A stretch of 9,989 nt of DNA from Methylobacter sp. (GTDB lineage Bacteria > Pseudomonadota > Gammaproteobacteria > Methylococcales > Methylomonadaceae): the NCBI GenBank assembly GCA_023229605.1, contig JALNYY010000151.1:1-9989 (forward strand), read 5' to 3'. Below the pieces are notes generated by a model. That model had not been told where the DNA came from. It saw only the letters and a list, made by a program, of their open reading frames with translations, and searched no databases. Below are positions 1 to 6,921 of the stretch, piece by piece. Positions within the stretch are counted from its first letter, which is position 1. The number at the start of each line of letters is the position of its first letter. The position numbers were made by a program, and so were the translations under genes.

Positions 1-29
1 ATGTCTAAGCCAATTGTCGTAATATTCAT
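1..29 (-). CDS. IS110-family transposase, N-terminal fragment cut by window edge
   Basis: Reading leftward from an ATG at 29-27, the minus strand encodes MNITTIGLD before the window ends. IS110-family (DEDD, RuvC-like) transposases typically begin this way, and the Asp would be the first residue of the DEDD catalytic set. A strong ribosome binding site supports the start: AAGAGGAA on the minus strand (complement of 36-43), with AGGA seven bases from the ATG. Seen: the nine codons and the binding site. Known: the N-terminal pattern of the family. Inferred: that a whole transposase lies to the left of the window. With only nine residues, another protein with a similar start cannot be excluded. 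The gene points away from gyrA. Confidence 0.55.
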
Positions 30-166
30 GGCGGATTCCTCTTCTTCTATTAAGTGGTGGTTTTACCCTTTCACTTTGGCACATCGCGATGCCGTTAGGA
101 AGGGGAGGAGTCCATACCATTACGTTAGAGTGCGATTTTCTTTCCAAGCGCCTTTTATAAGGCATA
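30..166 (-). mobile_element. Presumed non-coding left end of an IS110-type insertion sequence
   Basis: This stretch lies upstream of the putative transposase and has no convincing reading frame. It holds a near-palindrome at 78-93 centred on CATCGCGATG (82-91), a purine-rich run at 98-110, and a small hairpin GCCTT-TTAT-AAGGC at 150-163. In IS110-group elements the region upstream of the transposase encodes the bridge RNA; in the IS1111 group the bridge RNA lies downstream and the left end is short. IS110 elements usually lack clear terminal inverted repeats, so the boundary with the chromosome cannot be seen. The right limit given here is a guess, chosen because a protein-like frame begins just after it. 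Confidence 0.35.
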
Positions 167-283
167 GCTGATCATCCGGAGCAATACTTGATGTTGCCAT
201 TTGCCCAAGAGGCCGCTTCTTTCAGGCTAGCACTGGAACATGCGCTGTCTGTTGCCGCCGAATTGCTATGGGACAACGCGTGA
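161..283 (+). pseudogene. Unrecognised short reading frame, possible 3' remnant of a gene cut by the IS
   Basis: From 161 to the TGA at 281-283 this frame reads like a natural protein end: helical and alanine/leucine-rich, with ASFRLALEHALSVAAELLW near its C-terminus. An in-frame TAA lies just upstream at 158-160, so no long gene survives. A minimal 30-residue ORF could start at ATG 191, with GGAG at 178-181 nine bases before it. I do not recognise the product. It may be the tail of a gene truncated by the neighbouring insertion sequence, a small unannotated protein, or chance. Confidence 0.3.
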
Positions 284-413
284 CTGTGCGTTTTAAAAGG
301 AAATAAGGCGTGTTCTTCTGTTAATGTAAACAGCTTTCTGCGGGCGATATTCAGCCTACAAGTGAAGTTCTTTTGTTTTAATGTATTCCTCGCATCTGTG
401 GAAGTCTTTTTCA
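284..413. other. Spacer with no recognised feature
   Basis: This spacer is AT-rich with stop codons scattered in the forward frames. An 80-codon minus-strand frame crosses 172-414, but its product is low-complexity, rich in Ser, Ala and Lys, and resembles no family I know. I see no tRNA, terminator or other element here. Confidence 0.4.
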
Positions 414-445
414 AAAGTGTTGTCAGGGTTTGAATAAAACACTTT
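414..445. repeat. 8-bp inverted repeat just upstream of the gyrA promoter
   Basis: AAAGTGTT at 414-421 and AACACTTT at 438-445 are perfect reverse complements separated by 16 bp. The right arm ends five bases before the -35 box. A related direct copy, AAAAGTGTGTTG, occurs downstream in the gyrA leader (about 533-544). The arms are visible. A role as a regulator site is only inferred from the position, and the stem is too AT-rich and lacks the T-tract expected of an intrinsic terminator. Confidence 0.4.
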
Positions 446-450
446 CAGCT

Positions 451-479
451 TCGACACTATCTGGACAATTTGATATAAT
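451..479 (+). promoter_or_regulatory. Sigma70-type promoter for gyrA, extended -10
   Basis: The -35 box TCGACA (451-456) matches TTGACA at five of six positions. A 17-bp spacer leads to a perfect TATAAT (474-479), preceded by TG one base away (471-472), which makes an extended -10. Transcription would begin near 486 and give a gyrA leader of about 120 nt. This is the best promoter in the window. In enterobacteria gyrase promoters respond to DNA supercoiling; whether this one does cannot be read from the sequence. Confidence 0.72.
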
Positions 480-605
480 TCCAGGCTCAATTTCATGACT
501 TGCAATCACGCTTAGATAAAATAAAAAAACAGAAAAGTGTGTTGCGTTTAAACCATGAGACCATGTCGGTTAGTAATAACGGCACACTGTGTAATATAGG
601 GATCA

Positions 606-3251
606 ATGTCAAACTTCGCTAAAGAAATAATACCTGTCAATCTCGAAGACGAGATGAAGCAGTCCTATCTCGATTACGCCATGAGCGTTATCGTCGGTCG
701 AGCCCTTCCGGATGTCAGAGACGGTCTTAAGCCGGTTCACCGCCGTGTGTTGTATGCGATGAGCGAGTTGGGCAATGACTGGAACAAGCCTTATAAAAAA
801 TCGGCGCGTGTAGTCGGTGACGTGATTGGTAAATATCACCCTCACGGCGATACTGCGGTTTACGATACGATGGTGCGTATGGCGCAGGATTTTTCGATGC
901 GCTATATGCTGATCGACGGGCAGGGCAATTTCGGTTCGGTCGACGGCGATTCGCCTGCGGCGATGCGTTATACCGAAGTGCGTATGTCGAAAATAGCCCA
1001 TGAATTGCTGGCCGATCTGGACAAGGAAACAGTCGATTTTGCGCCCAACTATGACGAATCGGAGTCTGAGCCGAAGGTGCTGCCGACACGGGTGCCGACT
1101 TTATTGATTAACGGCTCGTCCGGCATCGCGGTGGGCATGGCGACCAATATCCCGCCGCATAATTTGTCTGAAGTGATCAGCGCCTGCCTGGCGATGATCG
1201 ACCAGCCCGATCTGACCGTGCATGACTTGATGGCCCATGTCCCAGGGCCGGATTTTCCTACCGCCGCTATCATCAACGGCGCTTCCGGTATTTACAATGC
1301 TTATACCACCGGGCGCGGCAAGATCTATTTACGCGCGCGCTGTCATTTTGAAGACATCGGCGACAGCAGCCGGCAAGCGATTATCACAACGGAACTGCCT
1401 TACCAAGTTAACAAGGCCAGACTGCTGGAGAAAATTGCCGAGCTGGTCAAGGAAGGCAAACTTGAAGGCATTTCCGGTTTGCGCGACGAGTCGGACAAAG
1501 ACGGCATGCGTATGGTGATTGAACTGCGTCGCGGCGAAGTGCCCGAGGTGGTGTTAAACAACCTGTACAAGCAGACCCAATTCCAGACCGTGTTCGGTAT
1601 CAATATGGTTGCGCTGCTGGATGGCCGCCCGCACTGCATGAACCTTCGGGAGATTATCAGCGCCTTTATCAATCACAGACGGGAAATCGTCACCCGCAGG
1701 ACGATTTATAATCTGCGTAAGGCCAGGGAAAGAGCGCATATTTTGGAAGGGCTTGCGGTTGCTTTAGCCAATATCGATGAAATGATTGCGCTAATCAAGG
1801 CGGCGGCTAATCCAGCCGAGGCTAAAGTCGGCTTACTGGAAAAGAACTGGGATGCTGGGCTGGTTGCAGCGCTGTTGGATCGCGCCGATGCGGATCGTTC
1901 CAGGCCGGATGACTTGGCCGTAGAGTTCGGCATTCATGACGGAATTTACCGTCTGTCGGAAACCCAGGCTCAGGCCATTCTTGAGTTGCGCCTGCATCGT
2001 TTGACCGGTCTTGAGCAGGACAAGATAGTCACTGAATACAAGCAGCTGTTGGAGCAAATTGATGAATATCTGTTTATTCTGGGCAGCGACGTCCGCCTGA
2101 TGGAAATTATCAGGGAAGAATTGGTGGCTATCAAGGAACAATATTCCGACGAACGGCGTACGGAAATCATGCAAAATCATTCGGACTTATCCGATGAAGA
2201 CCTGATTACCGAAGAAGACATGGTCGTTACCATGTCGCACGAAGGCTATGTCAAGTCCCAACCGCTCAGCGATTACAAGGCGCAACGTCGCGGCGGACGC
2301 GGCAAATCGGCGACAGCTACTAAAGAGCTGGATTATGTCGACAAGCTGATTGTGGCCAATACCCACGACACTATTTTGTGTTTTTCATCATTGGGCAAGG
2401 TTTACTGGCTTAAGGTCTATCAGTTGCCGGTTGCAAGCCGCGCGGCCAGGGGCAAGCCTTTCGTCAATCTGCTGCCGCTGGAGCAAGACGAAAAGATTAA
2501 TGCGATGTTGCCTATCCGCGAATTTACCGACACTAAATTCATTTTCATGGCGACATCGGCGGGTACCGTTAAAAAGACCCCGTTAAAGGAATTCGAGCGC
2601 CAACGCACTAACGGTAAAATCGCGATCGATTTAAGGGAAGACGATACGCTGGTGGGTGTTGCGGTGACCGACGGACATCAAAACGTGTTGCTGTTCAGCA
2701 GCACCGGCAAGGCTGTTTGCTTTAATGAAGAGGATGTGCGCTCCATGGGCAGAACGGCATCCGGGGTGCGCGGAATCCGTTTGCAGGAAGGGCAGCGAGT
2801 CATTTCCCTGATTATCGCGACCGAAGGAACGGTGCTTAACATCACCGAGAACGGCTACGGCAAGCGCACCAAGCTCGAAGAGTTTACCTGCCATAAACGC
2901 GGCGGACAGGGCCTGATTGCAATTCAAACGTCTGCGCGTAACGGCGCAGTGGTTGGCGCGGTGCTGGTCAACGATCAGGATGAAATCATGCTGATCACCG
3001 ATGGCGGCACCTTGGTTCGTACCCGGGTTGACGGCATTTCCGTGGTCGGCAGAAATACCCAGGGCGTGACGATTATCCGGCTGGATAAAAAGGAAAAAGT
3101 AATCGGCGTCGATCGTATCGAAGGCTTGGCAGGGGAAGAAGAGGACGACGGAGTCGATGTCGATACGGAACTGGATGATGATTTGGCGCCGAACGGCGAT
3201 TTGGATTCCGGTGACGTTGCAAATAACGATAGGGAGCCGGACGAAGAATAA
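606..3251 (+). CDS. gyrA: DNA gyrase subunit A
   Basis: GyrA is the DNA cleavage and rejoining subunit of gyrase, which works as A2B2 with GyrB and introduces negative supercoils using ATP. The product is 881 residues, close to the usual 870-925. The breakage-reunion domain fills roughly residues 1-520, with the catalytic Tyr122 in AAMRYTEVRM. The C-terminal DNA-wrapping beta-pinwheel follows, opening with the GyrA box QRRGGRGK at 560-567. An acidic tail starts near 840. Numbering matches E. coli GyrA exactly through the GyrA box. The quinolone-determining region reads HPHGDTAVYD, so Thr83 and Asp87; Thr83 is the wild-type residue in Pseudomonas aeruginosa and does not imply resistance. The start is supported by AGGGA at 598-602, although its spacing is short, and by the canonical N-terminus. 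It has its own promoter at 451-479. Confidence 0.98.
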   Translation: MSNFAKEIIPVNLEDEMKQSYLDYAMSVIVGRALPDVRDGLKPVHRRVLYAMSELGNDWNKPYKKSARVVGDVIGKYHPHGDTAVYDTMVRMAQDFSMRYMLIDGQGNFGSVDGDSPAAMRYTEVRMSKIAHELLADLDKETVDFAPNYDESESEPKVLPTRVPTLLINGSSGIAVGMATNIPPHNLSEVISACLAMIDQPDLTVHDLMAHVPGPDFPTAAIINGASGIYNAYTTGRGKIYLRARCHFEDIGDSSRQAIITTELPYQVNKARLLEKIAELVKEGKLEGISGLRDESDKDGMRMVIELRRGEVPEVVLNNLYKQTQFQTVFGINMVALLDGRPHCMNLREIISAFINHRREIVTRRTIYNLRKARERAHILEGLAVALANIDEMIALIKAAANPAEAKVGLLEKNWDAGLVAALLDRADADRSRPDDLAVEFGIHDGIYRLSETQAQAILELRLHRLTGLEQDKIVTEYKQLLEQIDEYLFILGSDVRLMEIIREELVAIKEQYSDERRTEIMQNHSDLSDEDLITEEDMVVTMSHEGYVKSQPLSDYKAQRRGGRGKSATATKELDYVDKLIVANTHDTILCFSSLGKVYWLKVYQLPVASRAARGKPFVNLLPLEQDEKINAMLPIREFTDTKFIFMATSAGTVKKTPLKEFERQRTNGKIAIDLREDDTLVGVAVTDGHQNVLLFSSTGKAVCFNEEDVRSMGRTASGVRGIRLQEGQRVISLIIATEGTVLNITENGYGKRTKLEEFTCHKRGGQGLIAIQTSARNGAVVGAVLVNDQDEIMLITDGGTLVRTRVDGISVVGRNTQGVTIIRLDKKEKVIGVDRIEGLAGEEEDDGVDVDTELDDDLAPNGDLDSGDVANNDREPDEE

Positions 3252-3305
3252 GCTTTACTCGTGGTAGATTGGATTGCGTCTTTTGCGCACCAACAATAAA
3301 CGCTT

Positions 3306-3324
3306 TACGACTGCATGAAGCAGT
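3306..3324. repeat. Short hairpin sharing a 12-mer with the serC-pheA spacer
   Basis: TACGACTGCATG at 3306-3317 recurs exactly at 4456-4467 in the next spacer. Here it contributes to a small hairpin, ACTGC (3310-3314), loop ATGAA, GCAGT (3320-3324). It lies in the 115-bp gyrA-serC gap, where I see no convincing promoter or terminator. It may be a fragment of the repeat that is more complete after serC. Confidence 0.4.
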
Positions 3325-3366
3325 TATCTAGGCGACGTATTTAAAAGTTTAATCGAGAGAACCATA

Positions 3367-4446
3367 ATGTCCAGAGTTTATAATTTTAGTGCAGGCCCGT
3401 CTACCTCTCCTGAATCGGTATTGCAGCAAGCGCAGCTGGAAATGCTGGAATGGCGCGACAGCGGCATGTCGGTCATGGAAATGAGTCATCGCGGCAAGTA
3501 TTTTTCTATTATCGCCGAAGAGCTGGAAAGCGATTTGAGAGAGTTGTTGGCGGTCCCTGAGAACTATAAGGTCTTGTTCCTGCAAGGCGGCGCATCGGCG
3601 CAGTTTTCGCTGATACCGCAGAATATCCTGAACGGCAAAAGCAAAGCCTGTTATTTGAAAACCGGCGCATGGTCGGAAAAGGCCGTCAAGGATGCAGGAG
3701 CTTATTGCGATGTAGTGGTCAGCGCAAGTTCCGAGAGCACAAAATTCACCACGATTCCCGATGCTTCAAGTTGGCTGATTGATGAGCAGGCGGCTTACCT
3801 GCATTACACTTCCAATGAGACCATACACGGCGTGGAGTTCCACTCTTGCCCCGACAGTCGGGGCTTGCCGCTGGTGTCGGATATGTCGTCGAACATCTTG
3901 TCGCGCAAAATCGATGTCAGCCGGTACGGTCTGATTTATGCCGGAACGCAAAAAAACATGGGACCCGCCGGCGTCACACTGGTAATCGTCAGGGATGACT
4001 TAATCGGTCATGCGCCTAAAACCGTGCCTTCGGTTTTTAACTATGCCGAACAGGCAAAAAACCAATCCATGCTGAATACGCCGGCAACCTATAACTGGTA
4101 TCTGGTCGGACTGGTGCTTAAGTGGTTAAAAGAGCAAGGCGGCGTCGCGGCTATCGAACAGCACAATATCGCTAAAGCGGCGAAGCTGTATCAGGCTATC
4201 GACCAGTCGGCGCTGTATTCCAATCCTGTGGAAATAGCGTCCCGCTCACGGATGAACGTGCCGTTTATTCTGTCCGACGAAACCCTGGATAAGCCGTTTT
4301 TGGCGGCTGCTGAAGCCAATGGCTTGTTTGAGCTGAAAGGCCATCGGTCAGTGGGCGGCATGCGGGCAAGCATTTATAATGCGATGCCTGAAGCCGGCGT
4401 GCAGGCCTTGATCGATTTCATGGCAGAGTTTGAGCGCACTCATTAA
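3367..4446 (+). CDS. serC: Phosphoserine aminotransferase
   Basis: SerC is a PLP-dependent aminotransferase that converts 3-phosphohydroxypyruvate and glutamate to O-phosphoserine (serine synthesis). It also acts on the four-carbon analogue in the DXP-dependent pyridoxal phosphate pathway. The product is 359 residues, normal for the family and cytosolic. The N-terminus YNFSAGPS is diagnostic, as are SHRGKYF and DMSSNILSR. The PLP-binding lysine is Lys196 in AGTQKNMGPAG. The start is set by GAGAGA at 3355-3360, six bases before the ATG. The gene follows gyrA by 115 bp and precedes the aromatic genes, the order known from Pseudomonas. No promoter of its own is obvious, so it may be partly read through from gyrA. 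Confidence 0.97.
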   Translation: MSRVYNFSAGPSTSPESVLQQAQLEMLEWRDSGMSVMEMSHRGKYFSIIAEELESDLRELLAVPENYKVLFLQGGASAQFSLIPQNILNGKSKACYLKTGAWSEKAVKDAGAYCDVVVSASSESTKFTTIPDASSWLIDEQAAYLHYTSNETIHGVEFHSCPDSRGLPLVSDMSSNILSRKIDVSRYGLIYAGTQKNMGPAGVTLVIVRDDLIGHAPKTVPSVFNYAEQAKNQSMLNTPATYNWYLVGLVLKWLKEQGGVAAIEQHNIAKAAKLYQAIDQSALYSNPVEIASRSRMNVPFILSDETLDKPFLAAAEANGLFELKGHRSVGGMRASIYNAMPEAGVQALIDFMAEFERTH

Positions 4447-4455
4447 TTAGAAAAA

Positions 4456-4501
4456 TACGACTGCATGGATGCAGGAGGTAGAGCAACGCAGGAGCAGTTG
4501 C
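4456..4501. repeat. Repeat-like element with two hairpins after serC
   Basis: A perfect inverted repeat CTGCAT-GG-ATGCAG occupies 4461-4474. A second, GCAAC (4483-4487) and GTTGC (4497-4501), follows with a nine-base loop. The first 12 bases copy the gyrA-serC spacer (3306-3317). It starts ten bases after the serC stop codon. There is no T-tract, so it is not a classical terminator. The pattern suits a dispersed REP- or MITE-like intergenic repeat, or an RNA processing site between serC and pheA. Confidence 0.45.
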
Positions 4502-4508
4502 CGAGAAC

Positions 4509-4581
4509 ACGGATGACACAGATTAGACGGATTTAAACGGATTTTTTATCAGTGCTCATCAGTTAAATCCGTGTCATCCGT
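4509..4581. repeat. Long imperfect inverted repeat in the serC-pheA spacer
   Basis: ACGGATGACAC (4509-4519) is the exact reverse complement of GTGTCATCCGT (4571-4581). Inside it, GGATTTA (4529-4535) pairs with TAAATCC (4564-4570), so the two arms form an 18-bp stem interrupted only by a nine-base bulge (4520-4528). The loop contains ACGGATTTTTTATC. ATCCGTGTCATCCGT-type motifs are familiar as dispersed intergenic repeats in environmental bacteria. The folded RNA could attenuate or process the serC-pheA message, but the run of Ts sits in the loop, not after the stem. Confidence 0.55.
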
Positions 4582-4629
4582 ATTCCATTAAGTAGTTATC
4601 GAAAACCCAAATAATTGAATCAGGCCGCC

Positions 4630-5715
4630 ATGTCACCCGTCACACCGCTTTCAGAATTAAGAGACAAAATTGATGCTATCGATAAGCAGATACTGCAATT
4701 GATTAATCAGCGGGCGTCTTGTGCAATGGAAGTCGCCAAAACCAAGATTGCGCAGGGTGAACAAGGGTCATTTTATCGCCCGGACCGTGAGTCATTGGTA
4801 TTGCGGCGCATCAAAGAGTTGAATGAAGGGCCTTTATCCGGTGATACGGCGGCACATTTTTTCAGGGAATTGATGTCGGCGTGTTTGGCGCTGGAAAAAC
4901 CGCTGGATGTGGCGTATTTAGGTCCCGAAGGCACATTTACCCAGCAGGCCGCGATCAAGCATTTCGGCTCTGCGGTGAAAACCGTGTCGGCTGCAACCAT
5001 TAACGATATTTTTAATGCGGTGGAGAACGGCAACTGCCAGTTCGGCGTCGTGCCGGTCGAAAACTCTACCGAGGGCGTGATCAGCCATACGCTGGACAGG
5101 TTTTTGAATTCGCCGCTCAAAATATGCGGCGAAGTTGAAATCAGGGTTCATCAAAATTTGCTGGGCCTGGTGGATAGCCTGGCTCAAGTGACCGAGGTGT
5201 TTTCGCACCAGCAATCCCTGGCGCAGTGCCGGCAATGGCTGGATACTCATTTGCCGAATGCCCGGCGGACGGCTGTCAGCAGCAACACCGAGGCGGCAAG
5301 GCTGGCGTCAACCAATAAACAGGCGGTTGCAATAGCCGGCCTTGTCGCCGCTGAAATTTATCAATTGAATGTCATCGAAAAAAATATCGAAGACGAGCCC
5401 AACAACACCACCCGTTTTATCATTATAGGACAGCAAATATCCGCTCCTACGGGTAGCGATAAAACCTCTCTGGTCGTGTCTACGGGCAATCAGCCCGGCG
5501 CGTTGTACCGGATACTGGAGCCTTTCGCGAGATTCAACATCGGCATGGTGCATATCGAATCCAGGCCGTCACGCCAAGGATTATGGGACTATGTGTTTTT
5601 TATCGATATTGAAGGCCACAGCGAAGACAGTGATGTCGCCCAGGCTTTGGCACTATTGAATGACAACGTTAACATGCTCAAGCTGTTGGGTTCTTATCCC
5701 AAAGCCGTACTCTAA
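4630..5715 (+). CDS. pheA: Bifunctional chorismate mutase / prephenate dehydratase (P-protein)
   Basis: PheA converts chorismate to prephenate and then to phenylpyruvate, the phenylalanine branch. The product is 361 residues. An AroQ-type chorismate mutase fills about 1-90, with Arg11, Arg28 and Lys39 at the expected active-site positions. Prephenate dehydratase follows from about 93 (AYLGPEGTFT), with ENSTEGV at 144-150 and the TRF motif at 261-263. A C-terminal ACT domain carries GAL (290-292) and ESRP (310-313), the phenylalanine-binding pair, so feedback inhibition by phenylalanine is expected. I chose ATG 4630, with CAGG at 4621-4624 five bases upstream and an N-terminus like that of Pseudomonas PheA. 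An in-frame TTG at 4615 would add five residues and has no binding site. It precedes hisC by 39 bp. Confidence 0.96.
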   Translation: MSPVTPLSELRDKIDAIDKQILQLINQRASCAMEVAKTKIAQGEQGSFYRPDRESLVLRRIKELNEGPLSGDTAAHFFRELMSACLALEKPLDVAYLGPEGTFTQQAAIKHFGSAVKTVSAATINDIFNAVENGNCQFGVVPVENSTEGVISHTLDRFLNSPLKICGEVEIRVHQNLLGLVDSLAQVTEVFSHQQSLAQCRQWLDTHLPNARRTAVSSNTEAARLASTNKQAVAIAGLVAAEIYQLNVIEKNIEDEPNNTTRFIIIGQQISAPTGSDKTSLVVSTGNQPGALYRILEPFARFNIGMVHIESRPSRQGLWDYVFFIDIEGHSEDSDVAQALALLNDNVNMLKLLGSYPKAVL

Positions 5716-5754
5716 TTTTTCTTTCCCATCCTTTCGGTATTTCGAACAGATTCC

Positions 5755-6921
5755 ATGAACAACGCTGATAAAATTTATAAGATTGCCGTGTCCGGCGTGC
5801 AACAGCTGATCCCTTATACGCCCGGCAAACCGATTGAAGAGCTTGAGCGTGAACTGGGGCTTACTCAGATCATAAAACTCGCCTCCAATGAAAATCCTTT
5901 AGGGCCTGGAAAAAAGGCGTTGGCTGCGATACAGGCGACGTTGCCTGATTTGGCCCTGTACCCCGACGGCAACGGTTTTAATTTAAAACGCGCCCTGGCA
6001 GATAAATATGCCGTCGATACGAGCCAGATTACGCTGGGCAACGGTTCCAATGAAATTCTGGAACTGGTGGCCAGGGCGTTCTTGACGCCGGGACTTGAGG
6101 TGGTTTTTTCACAGCATGCCTTTGCCGTGTATCCGCTGGTGACACAAGCGGTTGGCGCTACGGCGGTTGTTGCGCCCGCGTTGAATTACGGTCACGACCT
6201 GGATGCGATGCTGCAACAAGTCACCTACAAGACGCGGCTGGTTTTCATAGCGAACCCCAATAATCCTACCGGCACCTTGCTGAACCACGCCGACTTGGAG
6301 GCATTTATTGGGGCGCTGCCGGACACTTGTGTGTGTGTGCTCGATGAAGCCTATTACGAGTTTGTCGGTGATGGTCGCATCGGTTCCTTACCAATTGCGA
6401 CACTTCCGCCATCCTTGGCAGTCGAAAGCGCGGATAATTCAATCGCTTGGCTGAAAAAACACCCCAATTTGTTAATTACCCGCACCTTTTCGAAGGCTTA
6501 TGGGCTGGCCGGATTGCGCATCGGCTATGGTTTGTCCAGTCCGCAACTGGCCGACATCCTGAACCGGGTGCGCCAGCCGTTCAACAATAACATGCTGGCC
6601 CTGGCCGCCGCAGAAGCGGCATTGACGGATGCCGAGCATTTGCAAAACACCATTGCAGTTAATGCGCAAGGAATGTCGTTTATAACCGAAGGTTTTAAAA
6701 ACTTGGGGCTGGAGTGGATTCCATCGGCAGGTAATTTTGTGTTGGTCGATTTAAAACAGCCTGCGCTGCCGATTTACGAAGCTTTGCTGCGCAAAGGGGT
6801 TATAGTCAGGCCGGTCGGCGTTTACGAACTGCCCAATCATCTGCGCATTACCATAGGCACACAGGAAGAAAATCAGTTATTTCTGCAAGCATTAGCTGAA
6901 GTTTTATCAGGCAATGTTTAA
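5755..6921 (+). CDS. hisC: Histidinol-phosphate / aromatic aminotransferase
   Basis: This is a class I/II PLP aminotransferase of the HisC family. It transaminates imidazole-acetol phosphate in histidine synthesis, and homologues in aromatic operons often also aminate phenylpyruvate and hydroxyphenylpyruvate. Visible motifs are ASNENPLGP near 43, NPNNPTG at 167-173, DEAYYEF at 197-203, and the PLP lysine Lys247 in FSKAYGLAGLR. At 388 residues it is longer than E. coli HisC (about 356), largely because of an extra stretch at about 204-223 between the PLP-contacting DEAYYEF and the TRTFSK segment. It lies between pheA and tyrA and ends by overlapping tyrA-aroA by 8 bp. No clear Shine-Dalgarno sequence precedes its ATG. 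The position in the operon favours a role in phenylalanine and tyrosine synthesis; a second hisC in a his operon elsewhere would support this. Confidence 0.93.
   Translation: MNNADKIYKIAVSGVQQLIPYTPGKPIEELERELGLTQIIKLASNENPLGPGKKALAAIQATLPDLALYPDGNGFNLKRALADKYAVDTSQITLGNGSNEILELVARAFLTPGLEVVFSQHAFAVYPLVTQAVGATAVVAPALNYGHDLDAMLQQVTYKTRLVFIANPNNPTGTLLNHADLEAFIGALPDTCVCVLDEAYYEFVGDGRIGSLPIATLPPSLAVESADNSIAWLKKHPNLLITRTFSKAYGLAGLRIGYGLSSPQLADILNRVRQPFNNNMLALAAAEAALTDAEHLQNTIAVNAQGMSFITEGFKNLGLEWIPSAGNFVLVDLKQPALPIYEALLRKGVIVRPVGVYELPNHLRITIGTQEENQLFLQALAEVLSGNV

Noticed and set aside
1..171. 56-codon plus-strand ORF beginning at base 1
   Set aside because: It is antisense to the IS110-like start, has unlikely composition, and its ATG at the very edge is accidental; nothing upstream can be seen.
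172..414. 80-codon minus-strand ORF upstream of gyrA
   Set aside because: Its product is rich in Ser, Ala and Lys without any recognisable motif, and no ribosome binding site stands before its ATG. The opposite strand gives a more protein-like reading at 161-283.
609..1276. Long minus-strand frames inside gyrA
   Set aside because: They are shadows of the gyrA reading frame, with low-complexity His/Arg-rich products and no homology signal.
3274..3302. Possible serC promoter (TTGCGT with an AT-rich -10)
   Set aside because: Only about half of the -10 positions match at an acceptable spacing.
4509..4581. Intrinsic terminator after serC
   Set aside because: The stem is strong, but the T-run lies within the loop (4541-4547) and not after the stem, so it does not fit a rho-independent terminator in the + direction.
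4615..4629. TTG start for pheA at 4615
   Set aside because: There is no ribosome binding site before it, and the ATG at 4630 gives an N-terminus that fits PheA relatives.
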